Below are positions 1 through 8,336 of a stretch of 48,333 bases of DNA, piece by piece. Numbering within the stretch: position 1 is the stretch's first letter; each line of letters starts with the position of its first letter. The DNA is from an uncultured Dorea sp. Its GTDB lineage: Bacteria > Bacillota > Clostridia > Lachnospirales > Lachnospiraceae. The stretch is from contig CAJTOH010000029.1 of NCBI GenBank assembly GCA_910577685.1, positions 1-48,333 of the forward strand. Reading direction: 5' to 3'. A program made the position numbers and the translations under genes. The notes under the pieces are model-generated. The model was not told where the DNA came from and ran no database searches. It saw only the letters and a list, made by a program, of their open reading frames with translations.

Positions 1-75
1 TTCATTTGAGCCTGTTTTTTGCAGCTCAGTTTTTCATAAATTACTTGACACTACCCTTGATGATTGACTATAACA

Positions 76-115
76 AAAAAGGACAGCCCTATTCGTTAGA
101 ATAAGATTGTCCTTT
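76..115 (-). terminator. Rho-independent terminator after hemZ
   Basis: Read on the minus strand, AAAGGACA pairs with TGTCCTTT around an inner TTATTC/GAATA stem, and a run of T residues follows directly. It lies about 120 bases downstream of the hemZ stop codon, so it probably ends the hemZ transcript. The rest of 1-231 shows no gene. Confidence 0.7.
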
Positions 116-178
116 AGGCGCTATATTAGGTTATTCCTCTACATCATCAAGTATTATTCAGTACTACCGGGTAAAAAA

Positions 179-218
179 TTGATGTACAATTGATGTACTA
201 ACCCCATTTTGATGTACA
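179..218. repeat. Three direct TTGATGTAC repeats
   Basis: TTGATGTAC occurs at 179-187, 190-198 and 209-217, just beyond the 3' end of hemZ. Such short iterated motifs can be protein-binding sites, for example arm sites next to an integrase gene or attachment site, but no integrase is visible in the window. Function is unknown. Confidence 0.4.
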
Positions 219-231
219 ACAGAAACTCTTT

Positions 232-1683
232 TTAATCTTCAAGAAGTTTCCGTTTTCTCTCAATCATCTCGTCGATTCTTTCTATGAAAGACGCTACATC
301 CTTGACATTTTCGCATCTCTCGATACGTCCGTCAGGGTATACCCTTTTTGATACGCTACCGGCTCCGCAGGCAACTATGGTCTGTTTCTCCTCCATAATC
401 AGGATGTTATAAATCCCCGCCTTCCCCTCTTTTGCATATCCCACATTCTCAAAATTCCCCGCAATATTCTTCTGCCGGTACAGGTAATAAGGCGAAAGCC
501 CCATCTGGCAGGCCGTCTCCTGCGCCATCCCGATCATCTCCGACAGCGTGCGGGAAACCTTCCCGGCATCCGGTTCCAGATCCCCGAATCCCATCTTCGC
601 CGCCCTCTTGACCGCTAACGAATGTACCGTCAGGCTGTCCGGCGCAAGCTTTCTGATCTGCTTAAGCGTATCCGCCATGTCCGATGCTTCCTCCCCGGGA
701 AGCCCCGCGATCAGGTCCATGTTGATATTATCGAATCCCATTTCCCGGGCAATTCCGTAGGCCTCCACGATGTCCTCCACACGATGCCGCCGCCCGATCA
801 CGTCTAAAGTCTTCTGCTGCATACTCTGGGGATTGATGGAAATCCGGGTAATCCCGTGATCTTTTAATACCCTAAGCTTTTCCCGGGTAATACTGTCCGG
901 CCGCCCCGCCTCTACGGTATATTCCAACAAATACTCTCTTGGAAAATACCTGTCGATACAATCCAGCAAATCATCAAGCTCAGAGGCCGCAAGCGTAGTG
1001 GGCGTCCCGCCGCCGATATAAAGGGTATTCAGCTTCCTATGCCCATAAGCATCCCCGAGGAACGCAAGCTCCTTTTTCAGGGCATCCAGATAATCTCCAA
1101 TCCGGTCCTTCCAATCCGCCAACGCACCGGAACTAAAAGAGCAATAGGTACATACCGAAGGGCAGAAGGGAATTCCGACATAGAGACTGTAACCCTCCTC
1201 ACAGTCCAGCTCCCGCAGTAATTCTTTTTCCCGGACCGCAATCTCGAAAGAAAGCTCCGCTTTCCGCCGGCTAACGCAGAATTCCTTCAAAAACCACGGG
1301 ACGAACGTTTCCCTGTCCCATCCTGCCTCCAGCTTCTGCATGGCAATCTTCGTCGGCCTGACACCCGTAAGGATTCCCCATGCCAAAGTCCGCCCTGTCA
1401 TCTTCTCAAGTTCATGATAGAGGCAGGTGTCGATCCAATATTTTATCCGGCTCTTTTCATTCTCCCGAAATAAGCCCGCCCCCCGATCTTCTGCGCGGCA
1501 AGCGGCGGCTTCTTTCACCTGCTCTTTACCAACGGCTATTTCCCCGCAGGAAAATCTTACCGTAAGATAACGAGAGGCTTCCTCCTCCGTCCTGACAGTA
1601 ACCTCCTCAGACGGAAAGAAAGCCTTAATGATGTGGTACGCATTATAAGTATACGCCTCACTCTTACATATCACATGTATCAT
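232..1683 (-). CDS. hemZ: HemZ-type coproporphyrinogen dehydrogenase (radical SAM)
   Basis: This 483-residue protein belongs to the HemW/HemZ/HemN radical SAM group. The [4Fe-4S]-binding motif CPSVCTYC is visible at C174, C178 and C181, followed by the glycine-rich YIGGGTPTT stretch that helps bind SAM. The N-terminal ~165 residues ahead of the radical SAM core are typical of HemZ rather than HemW. The family is named for oxygen-independent oxidation of coproporphyrinogen, but in Clostridia its true substrate is uncertain. The ATG at 1683 has GGAGAA upstream. It begins 14 bases after the MBL gene stop and is the last visible gene of the apt-relA-MBL-hemZ operon. In related genomes hisS and aspS usually come next; they are not within the 231 bases that remain. 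Confidence 0.9.
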   Translation of the reverse strand: MIHVICKSEAYTYNAYHIIKAFFPSEEVTVRTEEEASRYLTVRFSCGEIAVGKEQVKEAAACRAEDRGAGLFRENEKSRIKYWIDTCLYHELEKMTGRTLAWGILTGVRPTKIAMQKLEAGWDRETFVPWFLKEFCVSRRKAELSFEIAVREKELLRELDCEEGYSLYVGIPFCPSVCTYCSFSSGALADWKDRIGDYLDALKKELAFLGDAYGHRKLNTLYIGGGTPTTLAASELDDLLDCIDRYFPREYLLEYTVEAGRPDSITREKLRVLKDHGITRISINPQSMQQKTLDVIGRRHRVEDIVEAYGIAREMGFDNINMDLIAGLPGEEASDMADTLKQIRKLAPDSLTVHSLAVKRAAKMGFGDLEPDAGKVSRTLSEMIGMAQETACQMGLSPYYLYRQKNIAGNFENVGYAKEGKAGIYNILIMEEKQTIVACGAGSVSKRVYPDGRIERCENVKDVASFIERIDEMIERKRKLLED

Positions 1684-1697
1684 TCTGGTTCTCCAAT

Positions 1698-2318
1698 CTA
1701 CAGAAACGGGTTGTTCACCCTCTCATGTCCGATGACAGTCTCTCCCATATGCCCAGGATACACATGCGTATCGTCCGGAAGCGGAAGTAATTTGTCACGG
1801 ATAGAGCGAATCAGCTCCGAAGCGCTGCTTCCCGGAAAATCCGACCTTCCGACCGAACCTGCAAACAGCGTATCCCCGCTGAACAGCACTCCTTCCGATC
1901 TCACATAATAACAGCAGCAGCCCGGCGTATGCCCCGGCGTATGGAACACCTCAAAATCATACCCGGCAAAATGCAGAGTCTCTTCCCCTTGAATATACTG
2001 CGCATCCGCAAACGTATATCCCGACGTATAACTCGACGACAAGTTAAGCCTTGGATCCGTCATCATCTCTCTGTCGCCCTCATGTACATAGACCGGGACG
2101 TCATATTCCTTTAAAAATCCGTCAAGTCCCATGGTATGGTCAAAATGCCCATGGGTCAGGAGGATTGCCTCTATCTTAAGCCCCTCCTCCTTAATGTGGT
2201 TCATAAGAGACGGAGGGCTGGCTGCCGGATCGACCACCACGGCCTGCTTCGTCTCCTCGTTAATTGCCAGATAACAATTCGTACTGATAATCCCTGTCAA
2301 AAATCTTTCTACTTTCAT
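1698..2318 (-). CDS. MBL-fold metallo-hydrolase (glyoxalase II-like)
   Basis: A 206-residue metallo-beta-lactamase-fold hydrolase. The metal-binding motif THGHFDH lies at residues 55-61, with later HTPGHTPG and SGDTLF motifs that supply further histidine and aspartate ligands, as in the glyoxalase II / YcbL subgroup. A thioester such as S-lactoylglutathione is the classic substrate of that subgroup, but organisms of this type usually lack glutathione, so the substrate is open. I chose the ATG at 2318 because the protein then starts MKVERFLTG like its relatives; an upstream TTG at 2345 would overlap relA. It starts 7 bases after the relA stop and is probably translated from the same mRNA. Confidence 0.85.
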   Translation of the reverse strand: MKVERFLTGIISTNCYLAINEETKQAVVVDPAASPPSLMNHIKEEGLKIEAILLTHGHFDHTMGLDGFLKEYDVPVYVHEGDREMMTDPRLNLSSSYTSGYTFADAQYIQGEETLHFAGYDFEVFHTPGHTPGCCCYYVRSEGVLFSGDTLFAGSVGRSDFPGSSASELIRSIRDKLLPLPDDTHVYPGHMGETVIGHERVNNPFL

Positions 2319-2325
2319 CCTCTGA

Positions 2326-4674
2326 TTAACCTGTAGTCCTTTCAATATCGATTACGTCCTCCAACTGGAGAATCTTCTTAATCACCTTATCCAGCTCTTC
2401 CCTGCCGTGAACGATAAAACCGGCCTCGATCGTTGCCGTCCCCTGTTTCCGGCTGGTGCGCACGTTCATGGACTTCACGTCCACATTCTGCTCCGTGAAA
2501 ATTCTCGAAAGCTCAAGCAGCAGTCCCTTCTTGTCATAGGAATAGATCTTGACCTCCGCCAGATACTGGCCGCCCGCCTGCTCCGCCACTTCGCTCTCCC
2601 ACTCCGCCTCAATAAGCCTTGCCCTCTCAGGCTCCGTGAGATGAAGCATATTCACACAGTCGGTACGGTGGATCGACAAGCCTCTTCCCCTTGTCACGAA
2701 TCCCACGATCTCATCTCCCGGAACAGGGTTGCAGCACCGCGAGAAACGTACGGCCACATCATTGATCCCTTTTACCAGAATCCCGCTCTTGGACTTTGCG
2801 ATATGCACCTTGTTTTTGGAAGCTTCCGCAACCTTGCCAAGCACATCCTCATCCGTAAGCTCCTGTTTATGCTCCTTGCCGTACTCCTCCACCAGACGGT
2901 TCACCACCTGGCCCTCTTTCAAACCGCCGTGTCCGATGGCCGCAAGGACAGAATCCCAGTCTTTGAAGCCATACTTCTTCTGGACGATCTCCTGATACTT
3001 TGAGACCATGATGTTGTTGGGGACAATCGACTTCGTTCTGCAGTAGCCGGCAATCAGTTCCTTTCCCTTAACAATATTCTCTTCCTTGAATTCCCTCTTA
3101 AACCACTGATTAATCTTATTCTTCGCCTGAGTACTCTTGACGATGCCCAGCCAGTCGCGGCTCGGACCCTTGGAATTCTGGGAAGTCAGGATCTCAATCC
3201 TGTCGCCGTTCTGGATCTTATAATCAATATTCACAAGCTTCCCGTTCACCCTCGCGCCGACCATCTTATTGCCCACCGCGCTGTGGATAATGTAGGCGAA
3301 ATCAATCGGCGTAGAACCGTTGGGAAGATTCTTCACATCCCCCTGAGGGGTAAAGCAATAAACGTCCTCGGCAAAGAGATCCAAGTCGCCCTTAATCAGG
3401 TTCATGAATTCCCGGTTGTCCGACATATCCCTCTGCCACTCCAGAATCTGGCGCAGCCAGCTTAACTTCTCTTCCTCCTGGGCCTTTACGCTCTTCTTGC
3501 CATCCCCCGACTCCTTATACTTCCAGTGGGCGGCGATACCATACTCGGCAGTCTTATGCATCTCCTCCGTCCGGATCTGGATCTCAAAAGGCTGCCCCAC
3601 GGAACTCATCAGCGTCGTATGCAGGGATTGGTACATATTGGGCTTCGGCATGGCGATATAATCCTTGAAACGCCCCGGAATCGGGGTATACAGCTCATGG
3701 ATCACTCCAAGGGCCGCATAGCAGTCCCGCACAGATTCCACGATGATGCGGACTGCAAAAAGATCATAGATCTGGTCAACCGTCTTATCCTGATTGACCA
3801 TCTTCTTATAAATGCTGAAGAAATGCTTCACGCGCCCGCTGACCTGAGCCTTGATGTTCACATTCTCCATGTGGGAGGAAACTTCCTCCACAATCTGCTG
3901 CACGAACTCCTCACGCTCCAGCTTTCTGGTATTGATCTGGTCAACGAGATCGAAAAAGACCTCCGGCTGGGAATACTTTAACGCCAAATCATCAAGCTCC
4001 GTCTTGATCTTGGAGATCCCCAGCCTCTGGGCAATGGGAGCATAGATATCCATGGTCTCCCGCGCCTTCTCCTTCTGCTTTACCGGCTTCATGAACTGCA
4101 GCGTCCTTAAGTTATGCAGCCGGTCCGCAAGCTTGATGATGATCACCCGGATATCCTTGGCCATGGCGAGGAACATCTTACGGAGATTCTCCGCCTGTAC
4201 GTCTAATTTGTCCGAAGAATAGGACAGCCTCCCTAACTTCGTGACGCCGTCCACCAGAAGAGCTACGTCGTCCCCAAAATCCCGCCGAATCTCGTCTTCG
4301 CTGATCTGGGTATCCTCAACCACGTCGTGAAGAATACCTGCCGCAATCGTCTCCTTATCCATCTCCAAATCCGCCAGTATAATCGCGACCCACAAAGGAT
4401 GGACGATATACGGCTCCCCTGACTTCCGGCACTGATCCCCATGCGCCTCCTGCGCCAAGTCATAGGCTCTCTTGATCATCGACACGTCCGTAGACGGATG
4501 ATACTTACGAATACGGGCGATTAACATGTCATATAGATGATCAGGATTCTCATAGTCTCCCGGCGCTTTCACAGCGTGTCCGTCCACGATCTCAAGCCCC
4601 TGGGAATGATCGGCCATGATCGCTTCCGCAGCAATCCGGTCGTCAACCGCTTCATAAGTTGTCACTCCTGACAT
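2326..4674 (-). CDS. relA: Bifunctional (p)ppGpp synthetase/hydrolase (RelA/SpoT, Rel)
   Basis: A full-length, 782-residue Rel protein that makes and degrades the stringent-response alarmones pppGpp and ppGpp. The N-terminal HD hydrolase domain is intact, with H92 and the H116-D117 pair inside GILHDVVEDT, so hydrolysis should be active. The synthetase core is marked by GRFKDYIAMPKPNMYQSLH. A TGS domain (VYCFTPQGDVKNLPNGSTPIDFAY) follows, then a zinc-finger-like region with CCNPVPGD and a C-terminal ACT domain. As the single long Rel it would be the main alarmone enzyme. The ATG at 4674 has a strong GAGGAGG site six bases upstream. It lies between apt and the MBL gene on the same strand. Confidence 0.95.
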   Translation of the reverse strand: MSGVTTYEAVDDRIAAEAIMADHSQGLEIVDGHAVKAPGDYENPDHLYDMLIARIRKYHPSTDVSMIKRAYDLAQEAHGDQCRKSGEPYIVHPLWVAIILADLEMDKETIAAGILHDVVEDTQISEDEIRRDFGDDVALLVDGVTKLGRLSYSSDKLDVQAENLRKMFLAMAKDIRVIIIKLADRLHNLRTLQFMKPVKQKEKARETMDIYAPIAQRLGISKIKTELDDLALKYSQPEVFFDLVDQINTRKLEREEFVQQIVEEVSSHMENVNIKAQVSGRVKHFFSIYKKMVNQDKTVDQIYDLFAVRIIVESVRDCYAALGVIHELYTPIPGRFKDYIAMPKPNMYQSLHTTLMSSVGQPFEIQIRTEEMHKTAEYGIAAHWKYKESGDGKKSVKAQEEEKLSWLRQILEWQRDMSDNREFMNLIKGDLDLFAEDVYCFTPQGDVKNLPNGSTPIDFAYIIHSAVGNKMVGARVNGKLVNIDYKIQNGDRIEILTSQNSKGPSRDWLGIVKSTQAKNKINQWFKREFKEENIVKGKELIAGYCRTKSIVPNNIMVSKYQEIVQKKYGFKDWDSVLAAIGHGGLKEGQVVNRLVEEYGKEHKQELTDEDVLGKVAEASKNKVHIAKSKSGILVKGINDVAVRFSRCCNPVPGDEIVGFVTRGRGLSIHRTDCVNMLHLTEPERARLIEAEWESEVAEQAGGQYLAEVKIYSYDKKGLLLELSRIFTEQNVDVKSMNVRTSRKQGTATIEAGFIVHGREELDKVIKKILQLEDVIDIERTTG

Positions 4675-4715
4675 ATTAACGCCTCCTCCCTCTCTGAAAT
4701 TCCAATTTTCATCTA

Positions 4716-5240
4716 TTATTTGCCCGGATATGCGATGACAGACTCCACGTCATATCCTTCTAGCTTCTCTCTTCCCTTGAGTCCCGCCAGCTCCATCAGG
4801 AACACAGTCTTTACCACTTTTCCGCCAAGGCCTTCAATCAGCTTCACCATCGCTTCATTCGTGCCGCCCGTAGCAATCAGGTCGTCGATAATTACGACCC
4901 TCTGTCCCGGACTTATGGCGTCTCTGTGGATCTCAAGCTCCGCGGCGCCGTACTCTAATTCATACTGGATGGAAACCGTTTCACAGGGCAGCTTTCCCTT
5001 CTTGCGGATCGGAATAAAAGGCTTGTGCAGATTATAGGCGATGGGCACTCCGAAAATAAAGCCTCTGGATTCAGGCCCTACCACCACGTCAAACTCAATG
5101 TCTTTTAACTTCTCCTGCATCAAGTCTATAGCAAGGGCAAGACCGTCGGCGTCCTGCAATACACTGGTTACGTCTCTGAAAATAATCCCCTTCTCCGGGA
5201 AATCCGGAATACTTCTTACGTACTCTTCAATCTTTTTCAT
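4716..5240 (-). CDS. apt: Adenine phosphoribosyltransferase
   Basis: A 174-residue type I phosphoribosyltransferase that salvages adenine to AMP using PRPP. The PRPP-binding signature VVIIDDLIATGGT is at residues 115-127, and VVGPESRGFIFG near residue 53 is the family's substrate loop region. Length matches bacterial Apt. The ATG at 5240 has GGAGAG upstream, and a good promoter lies at 5283-5311, so apt is the first gene of the apt-relA-MBL-hemZ operon. The apt-relA pairing is common in Clostridia and joins purine salvage to alarmone synthesis. Confidence 0.95.
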   Translation of the reverse strand: MKKIEEYVRSIPDFPEKGIIFRDVTSVLQDADGLALAIDLMQEKLKDIEFDVVVGPESRGFIFGVPIAYNLHKPFIPIRKKGKLPCETVSIQYELEYGAAELEIHRDAISPGQRVVIIDDLIATGGTNEAMVKLIEGLGGKVVKTVFLMELAGLKGREKLEGYDVESVIAYPGK

Positions 5241-5282
5241 AACAAACTCTCCATTCCTGTATCAATACTATCTTAGTACAGC

Positions 5283-5311
5283 ATTATAGCATTAGTTTGC
5301 AGGATTTTCAA
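5283..5311 (-). promoter_or_regulatory. Sigma-A type promoter of the apt operon
   Basis: On the minus strand TTGAAA (5311-5306) is followed after exactly 17 bases by a perfect TATAAT (5288-5283), about 43 bases upstream of the apt ATG. It is divergent from the promoter of the 5406 gene. Confidence 0.75.
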
Positions 5312-5342
5312 TCATTTTACGGAATACTGCTTTGTATATTCC

Positions 5343-5371
5343 TTGACAATTTCTCCAAAGTGGTGCAAAAT
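5343..5371 (+). promoter_or_regulatory. Putative promoter of the 5406 gene
   Basis: A perfect TTGACA at 5343-5348 is followed after 17 bases by CAAAAT (four of six matches to TATAAT). It lies about 35 bases upstream of the chosen start of the plus-strand gene. The open frame also reads through this sequence from a TTG, but the promoter match argues for the later start. Confidence 0.55.
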
Positions 5372-5405
5372 AATGCTATACAAAACACAGCAATATGGAA
5401 GGGTG

Positions 5406-6314
5406 ATGAAATTGTATCCGGAAGAATTACAAAATGACGACGGAGCGATAATGCAACTGACAACCGAAGAACTAAGGAACCTTTTAGCTGAAAAAGACCG
5501 GGAAATCGCAGAGCTGAAACATCAGTCCGGCGCTCCTGAGGATAACTGGAAGGCAACTTACGACATCATTTCCAGCCTGGAAAAGTACAAAACCGAGGAA
5601 GTGCTGTTCTACGCGGCACAGATACTGGGTGAAGAGATGGGCAGTAAAAATATGGCCATCTATACCGTGGCGAACAGAGAATACGCCAGACTATATTCAT
5701 CCACATCTTTGGAGGCAAGAAAACTGGGAAATTCCATAAAATACGTGGCGATGGGAGAGCTGTACGACGAGTTGAAGGCAGGCCGTATTTATGTGAACGA
5801 GTCGAACGACGAGAACCGTCCGGCCTTAGCCCATGCGATTTACGCGGAAGAGGACATACGGGTAATCCTGATGTTCTGGGATGTTTCCAAAGAAAAGCAT
5901 GGAGTATCGCCGGTAAAGCGTCTGACGGTAATCGAAACGCTACTTCAGAAAACTCTCCTTCATGCAAGCCGCTATATGTCGAATTTCAGGAGGAAGAATT
6001 ATCTGGAAGGAACAAACGTATTGAATGAGGATACTTTCCGGGTTCTGCTGAAAGCATTTCTCGAAGCCAAAGAAAGAGGACTGACCGAATGTGCACTGGT
6101 AGAATTCGAGATGGGATATCGCGATTATAAATCCATTTCACTTCAGGCTGCCTGCAAGATACGTCTGACAGATTACATGGGCGTGCTGAACGGCGGGAAT
6201 TTCTACATACTGCTTGCCAATACGGACATCAAGAGCGCGGAGATTGTTCAAGGGAGATTCCAGGCAATCGGATTTAAAACCATATTAAAAGACGTGCAGT
6301 ACAAAGATCTGTAA
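5406..6314 (+). CDS. Possible GAF plus degenerate GGDEF-type protein
   Basis: A 302-residue soluble protein with no signal peptide or membrane segment. After a short N-terminal helix rich in charged residues (about 20-45, probably coiled coil), residues ~50-195 look like a GAF-type sensor (YDIISSLEKYKTEEVLFYAAQILGEE at its head is split here only in description). Residues ~205-300 have the length and spacing of a GGDEF domain but lack the GGDEF catalytic motif. This resembles the GAF plus degenerate GGDEF layout of PelD, a cyclic-di-GMP receptor, but no pel genes are present. It is the only plus-strand gene within the housekeeping block and is transcribed alone, with its own promoter and terminator. 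The start is uncertain; ATG at 5451 with GGAG upstream is an alternative. Function not known. Confidence 0.65.
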   Translation: MKLYPEELQNDDGAIMQLTTEELRNLLAEKDREIAELKHQSGAPEDNWKATYDIISSLEKYKTEEVLFYAAQILGEEMGSKNMAIYTVANREYARLYSSTSLEARKLGNSIKYVAMGELYDELKAGRIYVNESNDENRPALAHAIYAEEDIRVILMFWDVSKEKHGVSPVKRLTVIETLLQKTLLHASRYMSNFRRKNYLEGTNVLNEDTFRVLLKAFLEAKERGLTECALVEFEMGYRDYKSISLQAACKIRLTDYMGVLNGGNFYILLANTDIKSAEIVQGRFQAIGFKTILKDVQYKDL

Positions 6315-6326
6315 TACAGCGCAATC

Positions 6327-6381
6327 TGTGGGGGAATGATGTTTTCCTGAAAGGAATACGGCCGTTCCCCCACATTTTTTT
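6327..6381 (+). terminator. Terminator of the 5406 gene
   Basis: TGTGGGGGAA (6327-6336) pairs perfectly with TTCCCCCACA (6365-6374), followed by seven T residues. It lies 13 bases after the stop codon of the plus-strand gene and faces the recJ 3' end. Confidence 0.85.
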
Positions 6382-6397
6382 CAACGGCGGCCAATGC

Positions 6398-8164
6398 CTA
6401 TTGATAATGCGTGATCACAATCTGAGGAGTAACACGTCCCATATACTCGTTAAGCTCCGGATAATAAGTCAAAGACAAAGTCATACCGCTTTGCTTTCCG
6501 GCCAGCATCCCATCTACCGCATGATCCGAGTAACGCTCCTTAAGCGCTTTCAGGAGCTCTTCCCCATGGTTAAAATACATAGCTTCCAATATCGTTTGGG
6601 ATGCATCCCGAACCTGGAGTTTGAGAACATTCCGGTTCTTCCCAAGAATCCTTCCGCTTAACAGCTCCGCCTTCCGGGCGGCAAAGACCGGTTTGGCGTT
6701 TCCCTTCCCAAAGGGTTCAAGAAGGGAAAGTTCCCGGATAAAACTTTCTGTCACGCAGGCAAACGGAAGCTCCATATCAATAACCACTTTTTCTGTCAGA
6801 TCTTCTTCCGTAAGAGCGCAGTTGTCGTTCAGCCTTCTCCGGAATGTCTCTATGTTTTCTTTCGCAAGCGACAGCCCCGCCGCCATCTTATGTCCCCCGA
6901 ATTTCGTAAGGAGTCCCTTGCACTTGCTGAGCTCCTCGAACATATTGTAGGCCTCGATGGAGCGGCCGGAGCCTTTGACCCCTTCCTTGGCGTCCGTCAG
7001 CACGAAAACGGGCTTATAGAAGCTTTCCCGCACCCGTCCCGCAACAATCCCGGCAAGACTCTCGTGACACTCCGGAAGATAGATGACCAGCACCTTATCG
7101 CTGCGGATTTTACTTGTCTCCACCTGCTCCTTTGCCAGCTCGACAGCTTCCTGCGTCATCTCTTTCCTGCTGTCGTTCAGCGCTTTCAGATCACCCGCCA
7201 GAAGATCCGCCTCCTTCTTACTCTTCGCGCGAAGAAGTTCAAGGGCGCGCTTCGCCGTGTCCAGCCTTCCGCTGGCATTCATACAGGGCCCCAGAACGAA
7301 ACCGATATGATACGCCCGTATCCTGTCCTTTTCCAGTTTCGTACACTCGATTAACGCGCGCAGGCCGTAATTTTGCGTGCTGCCGATTCTTTTAAGCCCT
7401 TCCTTCACAATGATACGGTTCTCGTCCGTCAGGTCCATCACATCGCCCACCGTGGCAATGGCGGCGTTCTCTAACAGGTATCCAAACTCTTTTGCATCCC
7501 TTCCCATTATCCCGCACAATACCCGCACCATCTGGTATGCGACCGCCGCTCCGCACAGACCGGAAAACGGATACCCGCAGCCCTGTTGTTTGGGATCTAT
7601 GACCGCGTCCGCCGGCGGAAGAAGAAAACGGCGCTCTCCTTCTTCCTCCTCATAAGGCGCCTCGTGATGATCCGTCACAATAATGGTCATTCCAAGACTC
7701 TTCCCGTATGCAACCTCCTCCGCCGCCGCAATCCCGTTGTCGCAGGTAACGATGGTATCAATCCCATCCTCGTACGCCCGTTTCACCAGTTCAATATTAA
7801 GACCGTATCCGTCCGTAATCCGGTCCGGGATATCGCTGTCCACAACTCCGCCAAGTCGTTCGATTCCCTCTAACAGTATGTAAGCCGCGTTGATCCCGTC
7901 GATATCGTAATCCCCGATGATACGAATCTTTTTTTGTTCTTCAATCTTTTTCTTCAGAATTGAAGCCCCCTGTTCCATATCCTTCATCAACCGCCCGTCG
8001 CTTAAATCCTCCGCCGTTCCGTTTAAAAACTTATCGATCTCATTATCCCCTGTCACCTCCCGGTTCCTGATCAGACAGGCCAGCCGTGGACTGATATGGA
8101 ATCTTTCCCCGATCGCCTCAAAATTCGCACCCTTTCTCAGAAGCACCCAACGTTCCATCTGCAT
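6398..8164 (-). CDS. recJ: Single-stranded-DNA-specific exonuclease RecJ
   Basis: A 588-residue DHH-family 5'-3' single-strand exonuclease for recombinational and mismatch repair. The DHH phosphoesterase motifs are present: DYDIDG at 85-90, CDNG near 141, and DHH at 165-167, followed by the DHHA1 motif containing GRSIEAYNMFEEL and GGHKMAAG. The length is like E. coli RecJ rather than the longer Bacillus form. The ATG at 8164 has GGAGG five bases upstream; a second in-frame ATG follows two codons later. It is downstream of secDF, but a terminator (8237-8280) lies between, so it may have its own weak promoter. Confidence 0.93.
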   Translation of the reverse strand: MQMERWVLLRKGANFEAIGERFHISPRLACLIRNREVTGDNEIDKFLNGTAEDLSDGRLMKDMEQGASILKKKIEEQKKIRIIGDYDIDGINAAYILLEGIERLGGVVDSDIPDRITDGYGLNIELVKRAYEDGIDTIVTCDNGIAAAEEVAYGKSLGMTIIVTDHHEAPYEEEEGERRFLLPPADAVIDPKQQGCGYPFSGLCGAAVAYQMVRVLCGIMGRDAKEFGYLLENAAIATVGDVMDLTDENRIIVKEGLKRIGSTQNYGLRALIECTKLEKDRIRAYHIGFVLGPCMNASGRLDTAKRALELLRAKSKKEADLLAGDLKALNDSRKEMTQEAVELAKEQVETSKIRSDKVLVIYLPECHESLAGIVAGRVRESFYKPVFVLTDAKEGVKGSGRSIEAYNMFEELSKCKGLLTKFGGHKMAAGLSLAKENIETFRRRLNDNCALTEEDLTEKVVIDMELPFACVTESFIRELSLLEPFGKGNAKPVFAARKAELLSGRILGKNRNVLKLQVRDASQTILEAMYFNHGEELLKALKERYSDHAVDGMLAGKQSGMTLSLTYYPELNEYMGRVTPQIVITHYQ

Positions 8165-8236
8165 TTATACCTCCATTCCTTTCTATTCTTTCCTCTGCCG
8201 TCCCTTCTCAGTATGGGTCCGGTAATTCCTTAGAAC

Positions 8237-8280
8237 GAAAAAAGCAGCCGCGTCATACCTCTATGACAATAGCTGCTTTC
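8237..8280 (-). terminator. Terminator after secDF
   Basis: On the minus strand AAAGCAGC pairs with GCTGCTTT, enclosing a second GTCAT/ATGAC stem, and a T run follows. It lies about 60 bases downstream of the secDF stop. Confidence 0.8.
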
Positions 8281-8336
8281 TCTCTAAACCTGTATATGCA
8301 ACACTGCCGACAACCTATCAAAACTCACGGCAGGTC

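Noticed and set aside
2407..3003. 198-codon plus-strand frame inside relA
   Set aside because: It is antisense to a clear relA gene, has no RBS or family features, and long antisense frames are expected in such GC-rich coding sequence.
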